Assembly: GCA_031081675.1 (NCBI GenBank)
Contig: JAVHLZ010000001.1
Span: forward strand, 3,899-36,294
From: Armatimonadota bacterium
GTDB lineage: Bacteria > Sysuimicrobiota > Sysuimicrobiia > Sysuimicrobiales > Kaftiobacteriaceae
Direction of reading: 5' to 3'
Length of the DNA stretch: 32,396 nucleotides
Below, in pieces: positions 1 through 6,856 of this stretch; positions within the stretch are counted from its first letter, which is position 1, and each line of letters begins with the position of its first letter. The notes under the pieces were generated by a model. That model did not search any database. It was not told the DNA's origin and saw only the letters and a list, made by a program, of their open reading frames with translations. A program made the translations under genes and the position numbers.

Positions 1-165
1 CAGGACGGCGACGGTGCGGGTGAGGTCGGGCTGGCCGTAGACGATGACCTCGATGACGTCTTCGGGGCCGAGGGTGTAGGGCTGGGGGGCGGGTTGGGGG
101 AGGGCGGGCGTGGCGAGTGCGGCCAGGGCGGTGGCTGTGATCAGGGTGATCAGGCGGTGGTGCAT
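1..165 (-). CDS. Polysaccharide export protein, Wza-like (5' part, cut by window edge)
   Basis: The first 55 codons of a gene that runs off the left edge of the window. The ATG at 165 opens with a signal peptide (MHHRLITLITATALAALATP, cleavage likely soon after). It is followed by YTLGPEDVIEVIVYGQPDLT, which is the start of the polysaccharide export (Poly_export/SLBB, Wza/GfcE) domain. Family members form or line the outer-membrane or periplasmic channel for capsule or exopolysaccharide. A short GAGGT lies a few bases before the ATG. It is the third gene after a LuxR-type regulator and a NusG-like antiterminator on the same strand, as at the head of exopolysaccharide operons. A 455-bp repeat-filled gap separates it from the NusG-like gene. 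Only the N-terminus is visible, so the subfamily is not certain. Confidence 0.8.
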   Translation of the reverse strand, partial: MHHRLITLITATALAALATPALPQPAPQPYTLGPEDVIEVIVYGQPDLTRTVAVL

Positions 166-620
166 GGGGGACCTCGTCGTTTGGAGTTTACCGCTCATCG
201 TCACCCCTCCCCTGCCCTCTCCCAGGCCCTCTCCCGGGCCCTCACCCCGCCCTCTCCCGGAGGGAGAGGGGAGGTGTTGTCTCTGCCGGGCCCTCACCCT
301 CGTCCTCTCCCGGAGGGAGAGGGGAGGATGTTGGCTGTGCGGGGCGGGATGGGAGGGTCGGGTTTCCGCGGCGGTTCCAAGCACTGCGGGGCACGGCTCC
401 GCCGTTCCGGGTGAACTCCGTTTTCCAAACCCGGTGGTGCGTTCTCGGTTGTCCTGTGGCCGGTACGGCAAGTTGCGTCTACCGGCTTGGGGCCCTCACC
501 CGGGCCCTCTGCCCTACCCTCACCGCACCCTCTCCCAGAGGGAGAGGGGAGGTGTTATCTCTCCCAGCCCTCACCCGCGCCCTCTCCTGGAGGGAGAGGG
601 GAGGGTTTTGGGATTTCGCA
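166..620. repeat. Intergenic C-rich palindrome arrays between wza-like and nusG-like genes
   Basis: No gene is seen in this gap. It holds two clusters of the window-wide palindromic repeat, at about 203-330 and 492-612. Each unit is a CCCTCACCC lead-in, then CCCTCTCCC, a 3-nt loop and GGGAGAGGG, then a GA-rich tail reading about GGTGTTRTCTCTCCC. The arrays lie inside what looks like one operon, so transcripts would carry several strong hairpins here. That is notable because the gene just upstream encodes a NusG-type antitermination factor. Confidence 0.85.
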
Positions 621-1214
621 TCAGAGTCGCTCCAGGTCCAGCGGGTCGATCTCCAGGGGCGTCAGGGTGCCCAGCAACTGCAGCAGCACCCTGACGCGGT
701 CCCGGCGGGAGGTCGGCCGCTCGAAGATGGCCTCCAGCCCGGCAAACGGACCGGTGCGGATCCGCACCCGCTCTCCAGGCCGGAGGTCCAGCCCGACCCG
801 CACGAAGCCCAGAGGCCGTACTCTGTCCTGGATCACCTGCACCATCTCCTCCGGCACCTCGACCGGCCGCTCGCCATCGCCCAGAATCCTGAGCGCCCCG
901 GGGGTCCACCGCACGGCGTCCCAGGTGGCCGGGGTCAGAGGCGTCCACAGGAAGAGGTAGGAGGGAAACAGCGGCTCCACCACGGTGTAGCGCCGGCCGG
1001 CGTGGCGGCGGACGACCTCGATCCGCGGCAGGAAGACCTCCACCGACGGAGCGCGCAGGTGAAGGAAGGCACTTACGCGGTCCTCCTGGCGGGGCTTCGT
1101 CTGGAGGACGTACCAGCGCGGGTCCTCACACCACCACGCCCCCGCCGAAACCGCTTGTTCGTCGGCGGTTGACATTGCCGGGAGAGGCGAGACGACAGCC
1201 TCCGGTCCGCTCAT
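621..1214 (-). CDS. NusG-family specialised antitermination factor (RfaH/LoaP-like)
   Basis: A 197-residue transcription elongation factor. A NusG N-terminal domain covers about residues 33-135 (WYVLQTKPRQE near the start, then VVEPLFPSYLFL). A KOW motif follows at about 147-165 (GERVRIRTGPFAGLEA). Housekeeping NusG genes sit beside secE and ribosomal protein genes. This copy sits between a LuxR-type regulator and a polysaccharide exporter, the usual place for operon-specific paralogues such as RfaH, LoaP or UpxY. It therefore probably helps RNA polymerase read through a long polysaccharide operon. The ATG at 1214 is chosen because a strong GGGAGGAGG lies 6-7 bases upstream; an upstream in-frame extension only overlaps the preceding gene. 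The class is well supported, the operon-specific role is inference. Confidence 0.88.
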   Translation of the reverse strand: MSGPEAVVSPLPAMSTADEQAVSAGAWWCEDPRWYVLQTKPRQEDRVSAFLHLRAPSVEVFLPRIEVVRRHAGRRYTVVEPLFPSYLFLWTPLTPATWDAVRWTPGALRILGDGERPVEVPEEMVQVIQDRVRPLGFVRVGLDLRPGERVRIRTGPFAGLEAIFERPTSRRDRVRVLLQLLGTLTPLEIDPLDLERL

Positions 1215-1231
1215 CGTGCCCTCCTCCCGAC

Positions 1232-1924
1232 CTACCTCAGGATCCCGCAGCGGAACGCCGCGGCGATGGCCGCCGTGCGGTTCCGCGACCGCGTCTTGCG
1301 CAGGATGGAGCGGACGTGCGTTTTCACCGTGGGGACCGACACCCCCAGCTGCTGCGCGATCTGCTCGTCGGTGCGGCCCTCCGCCATCTCCTGGATGACC
1401 TTCGTTTCCCTGGGGGTCAGCGCCACGACGGACCTGTCCGCAGGCTGTCCGTGGTCCAGGTGGCCCAGGCGCGCGAACAGCTCGCGGGGCAGCGCACAGT
1501 CCATTACGGCCCTGCCGGCCAGGACCAGCCGGACGGCCCGGGCCAGCTGCCGGTCGCTGATCTCCCGCGGCAGGTACCCCCACGCCCCCGCCCGCGCCGC
1601 GCCCACCAGGCCATCTATCACGTCGTCCTCGCACAGGACGATGGTCCGGGTCCGGGGAGAGGCCGCGTGGAGGGCCGCCAGGAAGTCGGGCAACCTTCCG
1701 TCCTGCAGGCGCTGGGCGTCCACCAGCACCATGTCCGGAGCGTGGCGGCGCGCGAGATCCGCGGCCTGCTCCACGGTGCCCTCACCGACCACGGTCACCT
1801 CTTCCGCCGCCTGCAGCAACTGCCGCAGGGCGATCCGCACGAGGGGGTCGGCGACGAGGACCGCCGTGACGCGCCCGGGCGGAGCAGGAAGCGCGGGATA
1901 ATGCTCCCCCGCCATGGTTCGCAT
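1232..1924 (-). CDS. LuxR/NarL-type regulator with degenerate receiver domain
   Basis: A 230-residue regulator. A receiver-like domain covers about residues 19-140 and a LuxR helix-turn-helix about 165-228 (LTPRETKVIQEMAEGRTDEQ, then VSVPTVKTHV). The receiver is atypical. The usual acidic pair is reduced to one residue (VLVADP, D26). A candidate phospho-acceptor Asp remains (VLVDAQ, D69). The conserved Lys after the fifth strand is Arg (GYLPRE, R120). It may bind DNA without classical phosphorylation. The NusG-like gene follows after 17 bp, so the two are probably co-transcribed, and this protein may control the polysaccharide operon. The ATG at 1924 has GGGAG just upstream; a GTG at 1975 and an ATG at 1915 are alternatives. 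No histidine kinase is seen nearby. Confidence 0.85.
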   Translation of the reverse strand: MRTMAGEHYPALPAPPGRVTAVLVADPLVRIALRQLLQAAEEVTVVGEGTVEQAADLARRHAPDMVLVDAQRLQDGRLPDFLAALHAASPRTRTIVLCEDDVIDGLVGAARAGAWGYLPREISDRQLARAVRLVLAGRAVMDCALPRELFARLGHLDHGQPADRSVVALTPRETKVIQEMAEGRTDEQIAQQLGVSVPTVKTHVRSILRKTRSRNRTAAIAAAFRCGILR

Positions 1925-2551
1925 GACTCCCGCCTGGTTGGTTGTGCTGGGTATTTTGGCTTCCGGGATTCTCACGGAAAAGAGAGGCGCCCTTCACTCG
2001 ATCGGGGGAAAATTGCATTTGGAGGAGATCGTGTGATTCCAGGGCCGGATGTGGCTGCGGCGAGTGATTTGGTCGGTCGGAGGGCGGTAGATACCGGCGG
2101 GGGCGAATGGTTTCCCTCGTCCGGGGGAGGGGGGAGGTCATTCGGCTGCGTTAGTCGAGTTGGGTCCCCTCCCTCGCCCTCGCCCTGTACTACTTCCTCG
2201 CCCCTGGCCCTCACCCGGGCCCTCTCCCGGGCCCTCACCCTCACCCTCTCCCAAAGGGAGAGGGGAGGATGTCATCCCTTTCAGCCCTCACCCTGACCCT
2301 CTCCCCTGCCCTCTCTCATGCCCTGACGCCCTTGACTACGTTGGAGGTCCAAGGTTGCGGGAGCCGCGCTCTTTCCCGAGGGAGGGACGTTCCTCCGGTA
2401 AAGAGTCGAGGGGGGGAGGTTGACGGGCCCCGCGGGCTCGGCCTAGACAGGGATCCGGGGTCGGGGACCGAGAACTGCACCCTCATCCGGGAGCCCTCTC
2501 CCAAAGGGGGAGGGACGTTTTTTCCGCGGAGGGTCGAGCACATACGGGAGA
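1925..2551. repeat. Gene-free region with palindrome array and repeat fragments
   Basis: No supportable gene. About 1925-2155 is unique sequence upstream of the LuxR-type gene; I see no convincing sigma-70 promoter in it. About 2158-2325 is a cluster of the C-rich palindrome (CCCTCTCCCAAAGGGAGAGG variant). A fragment of the companion block (GTTGGAGGTCCAAGGTTG) lies near 2339-2356. A further decayed palindrome copy lies at about 2482-2520. Confidence 0.8.
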
Positions 2552-2580
2552 TTGACGGACCCGCGGGGCTGGTTTATCTT
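2552..2580 (+). promoter_or_regulatory. Sigma-70-type promoter of the toxin-antitoxin operon
   Basis: The -35 box TTGACG is at 2552-2557 and the -10 box TATCTT at 2575-2580, with an ideal 17-bp spacer. A start site near 2587 gives a leader of about 25 nt before the GTG of the antitoxin. The -10 box overlaps an inverted repeat, which suggests repression by the antitoxin. Confidence 0.65.
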
Positions 2581-2593
2581 ACTAAGTAAGATA
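2575..2593. promoter_or_regulatory. Candidate operator: 9-bp perfect inverted repeat
   Basis: TATCTTACT, one central A, then AGTAAGATA form a perfect 9+9 inverted repeat over the -10 box and the presumed start site. It ends 17 bp before the antitoxin GTG. It is strikingly AT-rich against its surroundings. Ribbon-helix-helix antitoxins usually bind such palindromes in their own promoters, so autoregulation is the likely role. Confidence 0.7.
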
Positions 2594-2610
2594 GCCTAGG
2601 GAGGATCGCT

Positions 2611-2847
2611 GTGCGGACTACCAGGACGTGGACGGTTTCGCTGCCGCCGAGTCTGGTGAGGGAAGCCGAGCGTGCTGCCAGGCAGGAAAGACGGACCAAG
2701 AGCGAACTGGTCCGGGAAGCGCTGCGTTTCTACCTGGAGGAACAGCGGTGGCGGAAGCTCCAGCGGAGGACGAACCTGCAGGCTCAGGCTCTAGGGATCC
2801 GGACCGAGGAGGACGTGAACCGGATCGTCCACGAGGTCCGGCGCTAG
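2611..2847 (+). CDS. Ribbon-helix-helix (CopG-type) antitoxin
   Basis: A 78-residue protein. The N-terminal beta strand (TRTWTVSLPPSL, residues 4-15) and two helices (to about residue 46, SELVREALRFYLEEQRW) fit a ribbon-helix-helix DNA-binding fold. The rest is a charged tail of the kind that wraps the toxin in VapB-type antitoxins. The start is GTG at 2611, with AGGGAGG 8-9 bases before it. The PIN-domain gene follows after a 13-bp gap, forming a standard antitoxin-toxin pair. The promoter has a perfect inverted repeat over its -10 box, consistent with autorepression. The fold and context are clear; the exact family name is not certain. Confidence 0.87.
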   Translation: MRTTRTWTVSLPPSLVREAERAARQERRTKSELVREALRFYLEEQRWRKLQRRTNLQAQALGIRTEEDVNRIVHEVRR

Positions 2848-2860
2848 GCCAGACGGTCCG

Positions 2861-3271
2861 GTGCGGATCGTCCTGGACACCAACGTTCTCATTTCCGCCC
2901 TGGCGTTCCCGGGGAGCATCCCCGATCAGCTTCTGTCGCGGGTCCGCCGAGGCGACGCGGAACTGTTCATCTCGCCCTTCATCCTAGACGAGTTCGAGAG
3001 GGTCCTGCGGGAGAAGTTCCGCCTCAGCAGGAGGGAAGCTGCCGCCCGCGTGCGCGCCGTGCGAGCAATGGCCCGTGTCGTTCACACGACGGCGCGGGTC
3101 ACCGTGATCAGGGCCAAGGAGGATGACAACCGGATCCTCGAGTGCGCGGTGGCGGCGGAGGCAGAGTTCCTTGTGACGGGAGACAGGACTCACCTGCTGC
3201 CACTGGGGTCGTATGGGAAGACCCGAATTGTCAGCCCGGCGCAGATGCTGGACATTCTGGGGATACGTTGA
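2861..3271 (+). CDS. PIN-domain toxin (putative RNase, COG1569-like)
   Basis: A 136-residue PIN-domain protein. The acidic residues expected for Mg-dependent RNase activity are present: D6 in VLDTNVLISAL, E44 in ILDEFERVL, D88/D89 in EDDNRILECA and D108 in VTGDRTHLL. The length and the GDRTHLL ending fit the 'putative toxin component, PIN family' group. Such toxins cut RNA (often tRNA) when freed from the antitoxin. The start is GTG at 2861, 13 bp after the antitoxin stop, with no strong ribosome site of its own, so translation may be coupled. The pair is flanked on both sides by palindromic repeat arrays. Confidence 0.88.
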   Translation: MRIVLDTNVLISALAFPGSIPDQLLSRVRRGDAELFISPFILDEFERVLREKFRLSRREAAARVRAVRAMARVVHTTARVTVIRAKEDDNRILECAVAAEAEFLVTGDRTHLLPLGSYGKTRIVSPAQMLDILGIR

Positions 3272-3660
3272 AATCTTCCATCCGCCTACCCGTTGACTGC
3301 GTTGAGGGTGTATTGCACCTGCGGGACCAGCCATCGGGGATCAGGACCTCGTTGAAGGTCCAAGGTTGAAGGTGTACTACGGCTGCGGGATCGGGGATCC
3401 GGCATCCGGGATCAGGGATTTGGATCCGGGATTCGGATCAAGCCCTCACCCTCGCCCTCTCCCGGAGGGAGAGGGAAGGATGTTGCCTGTCGCGCCCTCA
3501 CCCGAACCCTCTCCCACAGGGAAAGGGGAGGTGTTGTCTCTGCCGGGCCCTCACCCTGGCCCTCTCCCGGAGGGAGAGGGGAGAATTTTGAGGGGGAGAG
3601 GGTGAGGGTGAGGGGTCGTGGGGGTGGCGGGCGGGGAGGGTGTCGAATACAGGTGCTGCG
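3272..3660. repeat. Composite repeat: GTTGAAGG block, GGGATC iterations, palindrome array
   Basis: No gene is seen. The gap shows the three repeat modules in order. A GTTGAAGGTCCAAGGTTGAA block at about 3350-3380 has a decayed partner at 3297-3325. Short GGGATC iterations occupy about 3388-3440. C-rich palindrome copies lie at about 3441-3590, followed by a reverse-oriented GAGGGTGAGGGTGAGG piece to about 3616. Confidence 0.85.
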
Positions 3661-4656
3661 ATGAGGATCATGGTGAGGGCGTACGCATCATATCGGGAGG
3701 CCATCGGGGCGCCAGCGGTCAGCGTGGAGGTGCCGGAGGGCGCCACGCCTCAGCAGGTGTGGGCGCACCTGGTCGTCAGGTTTCCCGAACTCCAGAGGCT
3801 ACCTCCCCCGCACAGGTTTGCCGTCAACGAGGAGTACGTAGCGCCGGACAGGGTGCTGGGAGAGAGGGACGAGCTGGTCCTGCTGCCGCCGGTGAGTGGG
3901 GGTCAGGACATACCCCCTCACCCCCGCCCTCTCCCCCATGGGGAGAGGGGAGTGGAGGACTCGCTTGCGGGGACAGTCCCCGGATCCGTTCGGGGACAGT
4001 CCCCGAACCCCGCTGGGGACAGTCACCCGGACCCCCTTCACCCTCGCTCTCTCCCCTCAGGGGACAGGGAAGTGGATGACTCTCCTCCAACGGGGACTGT
4101 CCCCGGGACCAGCGGGGGACAGTCCCCGAACCCCGCTGGGGACAGTCACCCGGACCCCCATGGGGACAGTCCCCCCGAGTCCCCCGGGGACAGTCCCCCT
4201 TATCCCGAACCTCTTCCCCATGGGGAGAGGGAAGGGCACGAGGCGGGGGTGTGGGTGGGGCTGGTGGAGGCGCCGGTCGACGTGGGGGGGATGCTGGAGA
4301 GGGTGCGGCATCCGCAGGCGGGGGCGGTGGTGGTCTTTCTGGGCACGGTGCGGGACAACAGCCGGGGGAGGCGGGTGCAGTTTCTGGAGTACGAGGCGTA
4401 CCGGGAGCTGGCCCTCAAGGAGATGCGGCGTGTGGCGGAGGAAGCCTGCAGGCGGTGGCCGCTGCTGGGGGTGGCCATCGTCCACCGGCTGGGGCGGCTG
4501 GACGTGGGGGAGATCAGCGTGGCCGTGGCGGTCTCCTCGGGTCACCGCACGGAGGCGTTTGAAGCCGGGCGGTTTGCCATCGACACCCTCAAGCAGACGG
4601 TGCCGATCTGGAAGAAGGAGGTGTGGGAGACGGGGGCGGAGTGGGTGGGGGCCTGA
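3661..4656 (+). CDS. MoaD-MoaE fusion (molybdopterin synthase) with repeat-derived linker
   Basis: A 331-residue fusion of both molybdopterin synthase subunits. MoaD (residues 1-81) ends in PPVSGG, the Gly-Gly (80-81) that must become a free thiocarboxylate. MoaE (197-331) keeps GTVRDNSRG, VSSGHR and the catalytic-lysine region KQTVPIWKKE (311-320). The 115-residue linker is built from non-coding repeats. Three palindrome copies read in the same phase (PHPRPLPHGER at 86-96, relatives near 127-138 and 182-191). Eight GGGGACAGTCCCC-type elements lie between, with a 45-bp segment duplicated at 3992 and 4115. The ATG at 3661 is chosen for AGGTG five bases upstream; a GTG at 3640 is less likely. 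A GTG at 4249, with GAGG five bases before it, could give free MoaE. Natural MoaD-MoaE fusions (mycobacterial MoaX) are cleaved after the Gly-Gly. Confidence 0.9.
   Translation: MRIMVRAYASYREAIGAPAVSVEVPEGATPQQVWAHLVVRFPELQRLPPPHRFAVNEEYVAPDRVLGERDELVLLPPVSGGQDIPPHPRPLPHGERGVEDSLAGTVPGSVRGQSPNPAGDSHPDPLHPRSLPSGDREVDDSPPTGTVPGTSGGQSPNPAGDSHPDPHGDSPPESPGDSPPYPEPLPHGEREGHEAGVWVGLVEAPVDVGGMLERVRHPQAGAVVVFLGTVRDNSRGRRVQFLEYEAYRELALKEMRRVAEEACRRWPLLGVAIVHRLGRLDVGEISVAVAVSSGHRTEAFEAGRFAIDTLKQTVPIWKKEVWETGAEWVGA
3909..4236. repeat. Repeat cluster inside the moaD-moaE reading frame
   Basis: C-rich palindrome copies lie at about 3909-3951, 4036-4075 and 4200-4236. The 13-bp palindrome GGGGACAGTCCCC or a one-base variant occurs at 3969, 3992, 4015, 4092, 4115, 4138, 4162 and 4186. 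The stretches 3992-4036 and 4115-4159 are identical over 45 bp, so a recent local duplication enlarged the array. The only other copy of the 13-bp element that I noticed is at 11129-11141. The frame stays open throughout. Confidence 0.92.
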
Positions 4657-4816
4657 GGATCAGGGCCACGTTGAAGGTCCAAGGTTGAAGGTGTACTGCC
4701 CCTCACCCTGACCCTCTCCCAAAGGGAGAGGGGAGGTGTTTTGGGTTGAATGACGGCAGGAAGCGCAGCGGTTACCGCTCCCTCGCCCTGGGGGGAGAGG
4801 GCGGAGGCGAGGGAGG
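4657..4816. repeat. GTTGAAGG block plus forward and reverse palindrome copies
   Basis: After the fusion-gene stop comes GTTGAAGGTCCAAGGTTGAA at about 4671-4690, then a forward palindrome copy to about 4740. A reverse-oriented copy (GTTACCGCTCCCTCGCCC, then GGGGGAGAGGGCGGAGG) lies at about 4769-4812. No gene. Confidence 0.85.
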
Positions 4817-5176
4817 TTACTCGAAGTCTTCGGTGTCGGCCTTCTCTTCGGGGGACTTGCTCTCTTCGGCCAGGGCTTCGTCAATGGCTTCCTCGAAGTC
4901 TTCGCCGAGCTCGTCGCCGAACTCCTTGCCCATGCGCTTCATCCAGCGGGCGACGCTGCGGGGGTCGTTCTCGTTCACGTCGCCCAGGTCGGCCGAGTCG
5001 GCCAGGGACTCCAGGCGGTCCTCCTCGGAGCGGACGGTGGCGAAGCGGGACATGATCCGGGTCAGGTCGGCGCTGCCGCAGTGGGGGCAGGTGTGGGTGA
5101 ACGGCTCCTTGTAAGAAAGGACGAAGACGCTGCTCTTGCGGCGGCACCTCCGGCAGCGGAATTCGTAAATCGGCAT
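4817..5176 (-). CDS. FmdB-type zinc ribbon protein
   Basis: A 119-residue protein that begins MPIYEFRCRRCRRKSSVF, the signature of the FmdB regulatory/zinc ribbon family. The metal ligands C8, C11, C30 and C33 (CRRC and CPHC) are intact. Residues about 85-119 form a very acidic, Glu/Asp-rich tail that is probably disordered. FmdB was named for a formamidase-linked regulator, but most family members have no proven function. The ATG at 5176 is chosen because AGGTGG sits 8-9 bases upstream; a GTG four codons earlier would overlap that site. It stands alone between repeat arrays, so the context gives no clear role. Confidence 0.87.
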   Translation of the reverse strand: MPIYEFRCRRCRRKSSVFVLSYKEPFTHTCPHCGSADLTRIMSRFATVRSEEDRLESLADSADLGDVNENDPRSVARWMKRMGKEFGDELGEDFEEAIDEALAEESKSPEEKADTEDFE

Positions 5177-5572
5177 CGGCACTACCACCTCTCCGGCACG
5201 CAGCCACTCCAGCGGAGTGTTCTCCGGTGCCCCGGCGGGGTCCTCGCGGTCCGACCGCGAGGTCTGATATCCGGGATCAGAACTGACAGGCTCCCGCCCT
5301 CTCCCCCACCCTCTCCCTGGCCCTCACCCTGACCCTCTCCCAGAGGGAGAGGGGAAGGTGTTGACTCTCCCAGCCCTCACCCTGGCCCTCTCCCGGAGGG
5401 ATAGGGGAAGGTGTGCCCTCACCCTCGCCCTCTCCCAGAGGGAGAAGGGAGATTTTGGGGGCGCGTGCCCGTGGTCCCGTCGCGGCTGTTGGCCCCTTCT
5501 CGGCCGTATCGAAGGTCGAAGGTGGACCGCGTTGCGAAAGGGAGCGCTTACTGCTCCCTCGCCCCTTGGAGG
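5177..5572. repeat. Palindrome array upstream of fmdB-like gene and at the IS target site
   Basis: No gene. Copies of the palindrome lie at about 5290-5457, after a short GGGATCAG piece at 5273-5280. A GTCGAAGGTGGAC fragment lies at about 5513-5525. From 5552 to 5572 there is a reverse-oriented palindrome half (CTCCCTCGCCCCTTGG), which is interrupted by the IS481-type element and resumes at 6857. Confidence 0.8.
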
Positions 5573-6856
5573 TGTACGGACTGGAGAGAAGGGTAACAGG
5601 TGTACCGGACACATGGGTAACAGGTTATCACACCCCCCGCAGGTCAATCTGGCCCACGGGGTGGTGGCCGAACAGAACCGTCAGCACGCCGTCAACCCCG
5701 GCGGGCTGCAGAGCTACCGGGTACCCGGTGAATGCTTGGCCGACCCGGAACTGCCGCCCCCGGTAAGAGATCAGGCCGCCCTGCTGAACCCGGCGGACCG
5801 GCAGGCCCACAGGGTAGTCGATCGGGGGCAATCGTTCAGGAAACGGCCGCAGGCTGGGGCGGTAGTGGGCGGCCGGGACGTCCAGCTGGAGCGCATCGTG
5901 GGGTCGCTGGAAGTTGTACAGGTCGCGCCAGCGGTTCAGGGCCGCCTGCAGGTGGGCCAGGTCCCGCCACTGGCGGCCGCGAGCAGTTCCTGCTCCAGGG
6001 TCCGGTGGAAGCGCTCCTCCTTGCCCAGCGTCTGGGGGTGGTAGGCGCGGCTGTGCCGCACGCGTATCCCCAGCCGCAGCAGCCACACCCCCAGCGGAGT
6101 GTAGACATGCTCGGCGTCGCTCCCCCAGGGGCTTCCGTTGTCCACCAGCACGCCATCAGGCAGGCCGTAACGCTGGAAGACCCCGGTGAGGGTGGCCTGA
6201 ACCAGCGGGGTCCGCTGGTGGGGCAGGGCGTGCAGGCACAGGTTGAAGCGCGAGCAGTCGTCCAAGATGGTCAGAGGGTGGGCTCGGCCGGCCAGGGTCA
6301 CGACCGGACGCTTGAAGTCCATTTGCCACAAGCTGTTGGGGACGGGGTGCGTGAAGCGCTGCCAGGTGCGCCGGCCTCCCAGGCTCCCGGTGGCGATCAG
6401 GCCCTGGCGGTGCAGGACGGCCGTGATGGTGCTCCCGGCGGGCAGAGGGCGGATACCCTGGAGCTCCAGGGCGCGGAGGATCTTTCGGGCACCCCAGGTC
6501 GGGTGGGCGGTCCGCAGGGTCACGATGGCCTCTGCGACTCCGGCAGACACCTGGGCGGGCAGGGCGTGGGGGCGACGCGAGCGGTCGGCCAGCCCGTCGA
6601 CACCCTCTTGCCGGTAGCGACCCAGCCACTTGTAGCCGGTTTTGCGGCTGATCTGAAACCGCCGGCACAGCGCGCTGACGCTCACGCCAGCCTGCCGGGC
6701 CATGGTCACGAACTCGTACCGTAGAGCCATGAGATCCACCGTCCTCCAGGGCATAGCTCCCTCCTCAGGTCAGGTGAGGGAATTATGCCAGTACTCTGGA
6801 GCCGACTGTTACCCATGTCTCCGGTACACTTGTCACCTATCTCCCCGGTCCGTACA
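5573..6856. mobile_element. IS481-family insertion sequence inserted in a repeat
   Basis: An element of about 1.28 kb with long imperfect terminal inverted repeats. The left (5573-5623) and right (6806-6856) ends match at about 44 of 51 positions by eye and give TGT...ACA termini. Within each end a GGGTAACAG-type motif recurs (5591 and 5615 on the left), probably transposase binding sites. CCCCTTGG occurs on both sides (5562-5569 and 6857-6864). It extends to 11 bp with one mismatch, so it is a likely target duplication. The repeat copy at 22530-22565 shows the same sequence uninterrupted. Confidence 0.85.
5628..6754 (-). pseudogene. IS481-type DDE transposase, frameshifted
   Basis: A transposase of about 375 codons if read through one -1 shift. 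The first frame (ATG 6754, with AGGAGGGAG before it) encodes a helix-turn-helix region (SVSALCRRFQISRKTGYKWL) and an rve core. The core has catalytic Asp in LWQMDFKRP, Asp in LVDNGSPWG and Glu in GKEERFHRTLEQELL. This frame ends shortly after residue 260. The C-terminal part (WRDLAHLQAALNRWRDLYNF and PVRRVQQGGLISYRGRQFRV) continues in the -1 frame to the TGA at 5628. The break lies near 5975-5985, in a GC-rich run without a classic slippery heptamer. This is more likely inactivation or an assembly indel than programmed frameshifting. Confidence 0.85.

Noticed and set aside
203-612. Regularly spaced palindromic repeats resembling a CRISPR array
   Set aside because: The stretches between the palindromes are themselves repeated and similar, the spacing varies, and no cas gene is present. 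They fit a REP-like intergenic repeat.
3640-3660. Earlier GTG start for the MoaD-MoaE fusion
   Set aside because: Its GGGGAGG touches the start codon, and MoaD proteins begin at the MRIMVRAYAS position, which has AGGTG at proper spacing.
5970-5990. Programmed -1 frameshift in the IS481-type transposase
   Set aside because: There is no A- or T-rich slippery heptamer at the junction, and IS481 transposases are normally made from one frame. A disabling or assembly indel is simpler.
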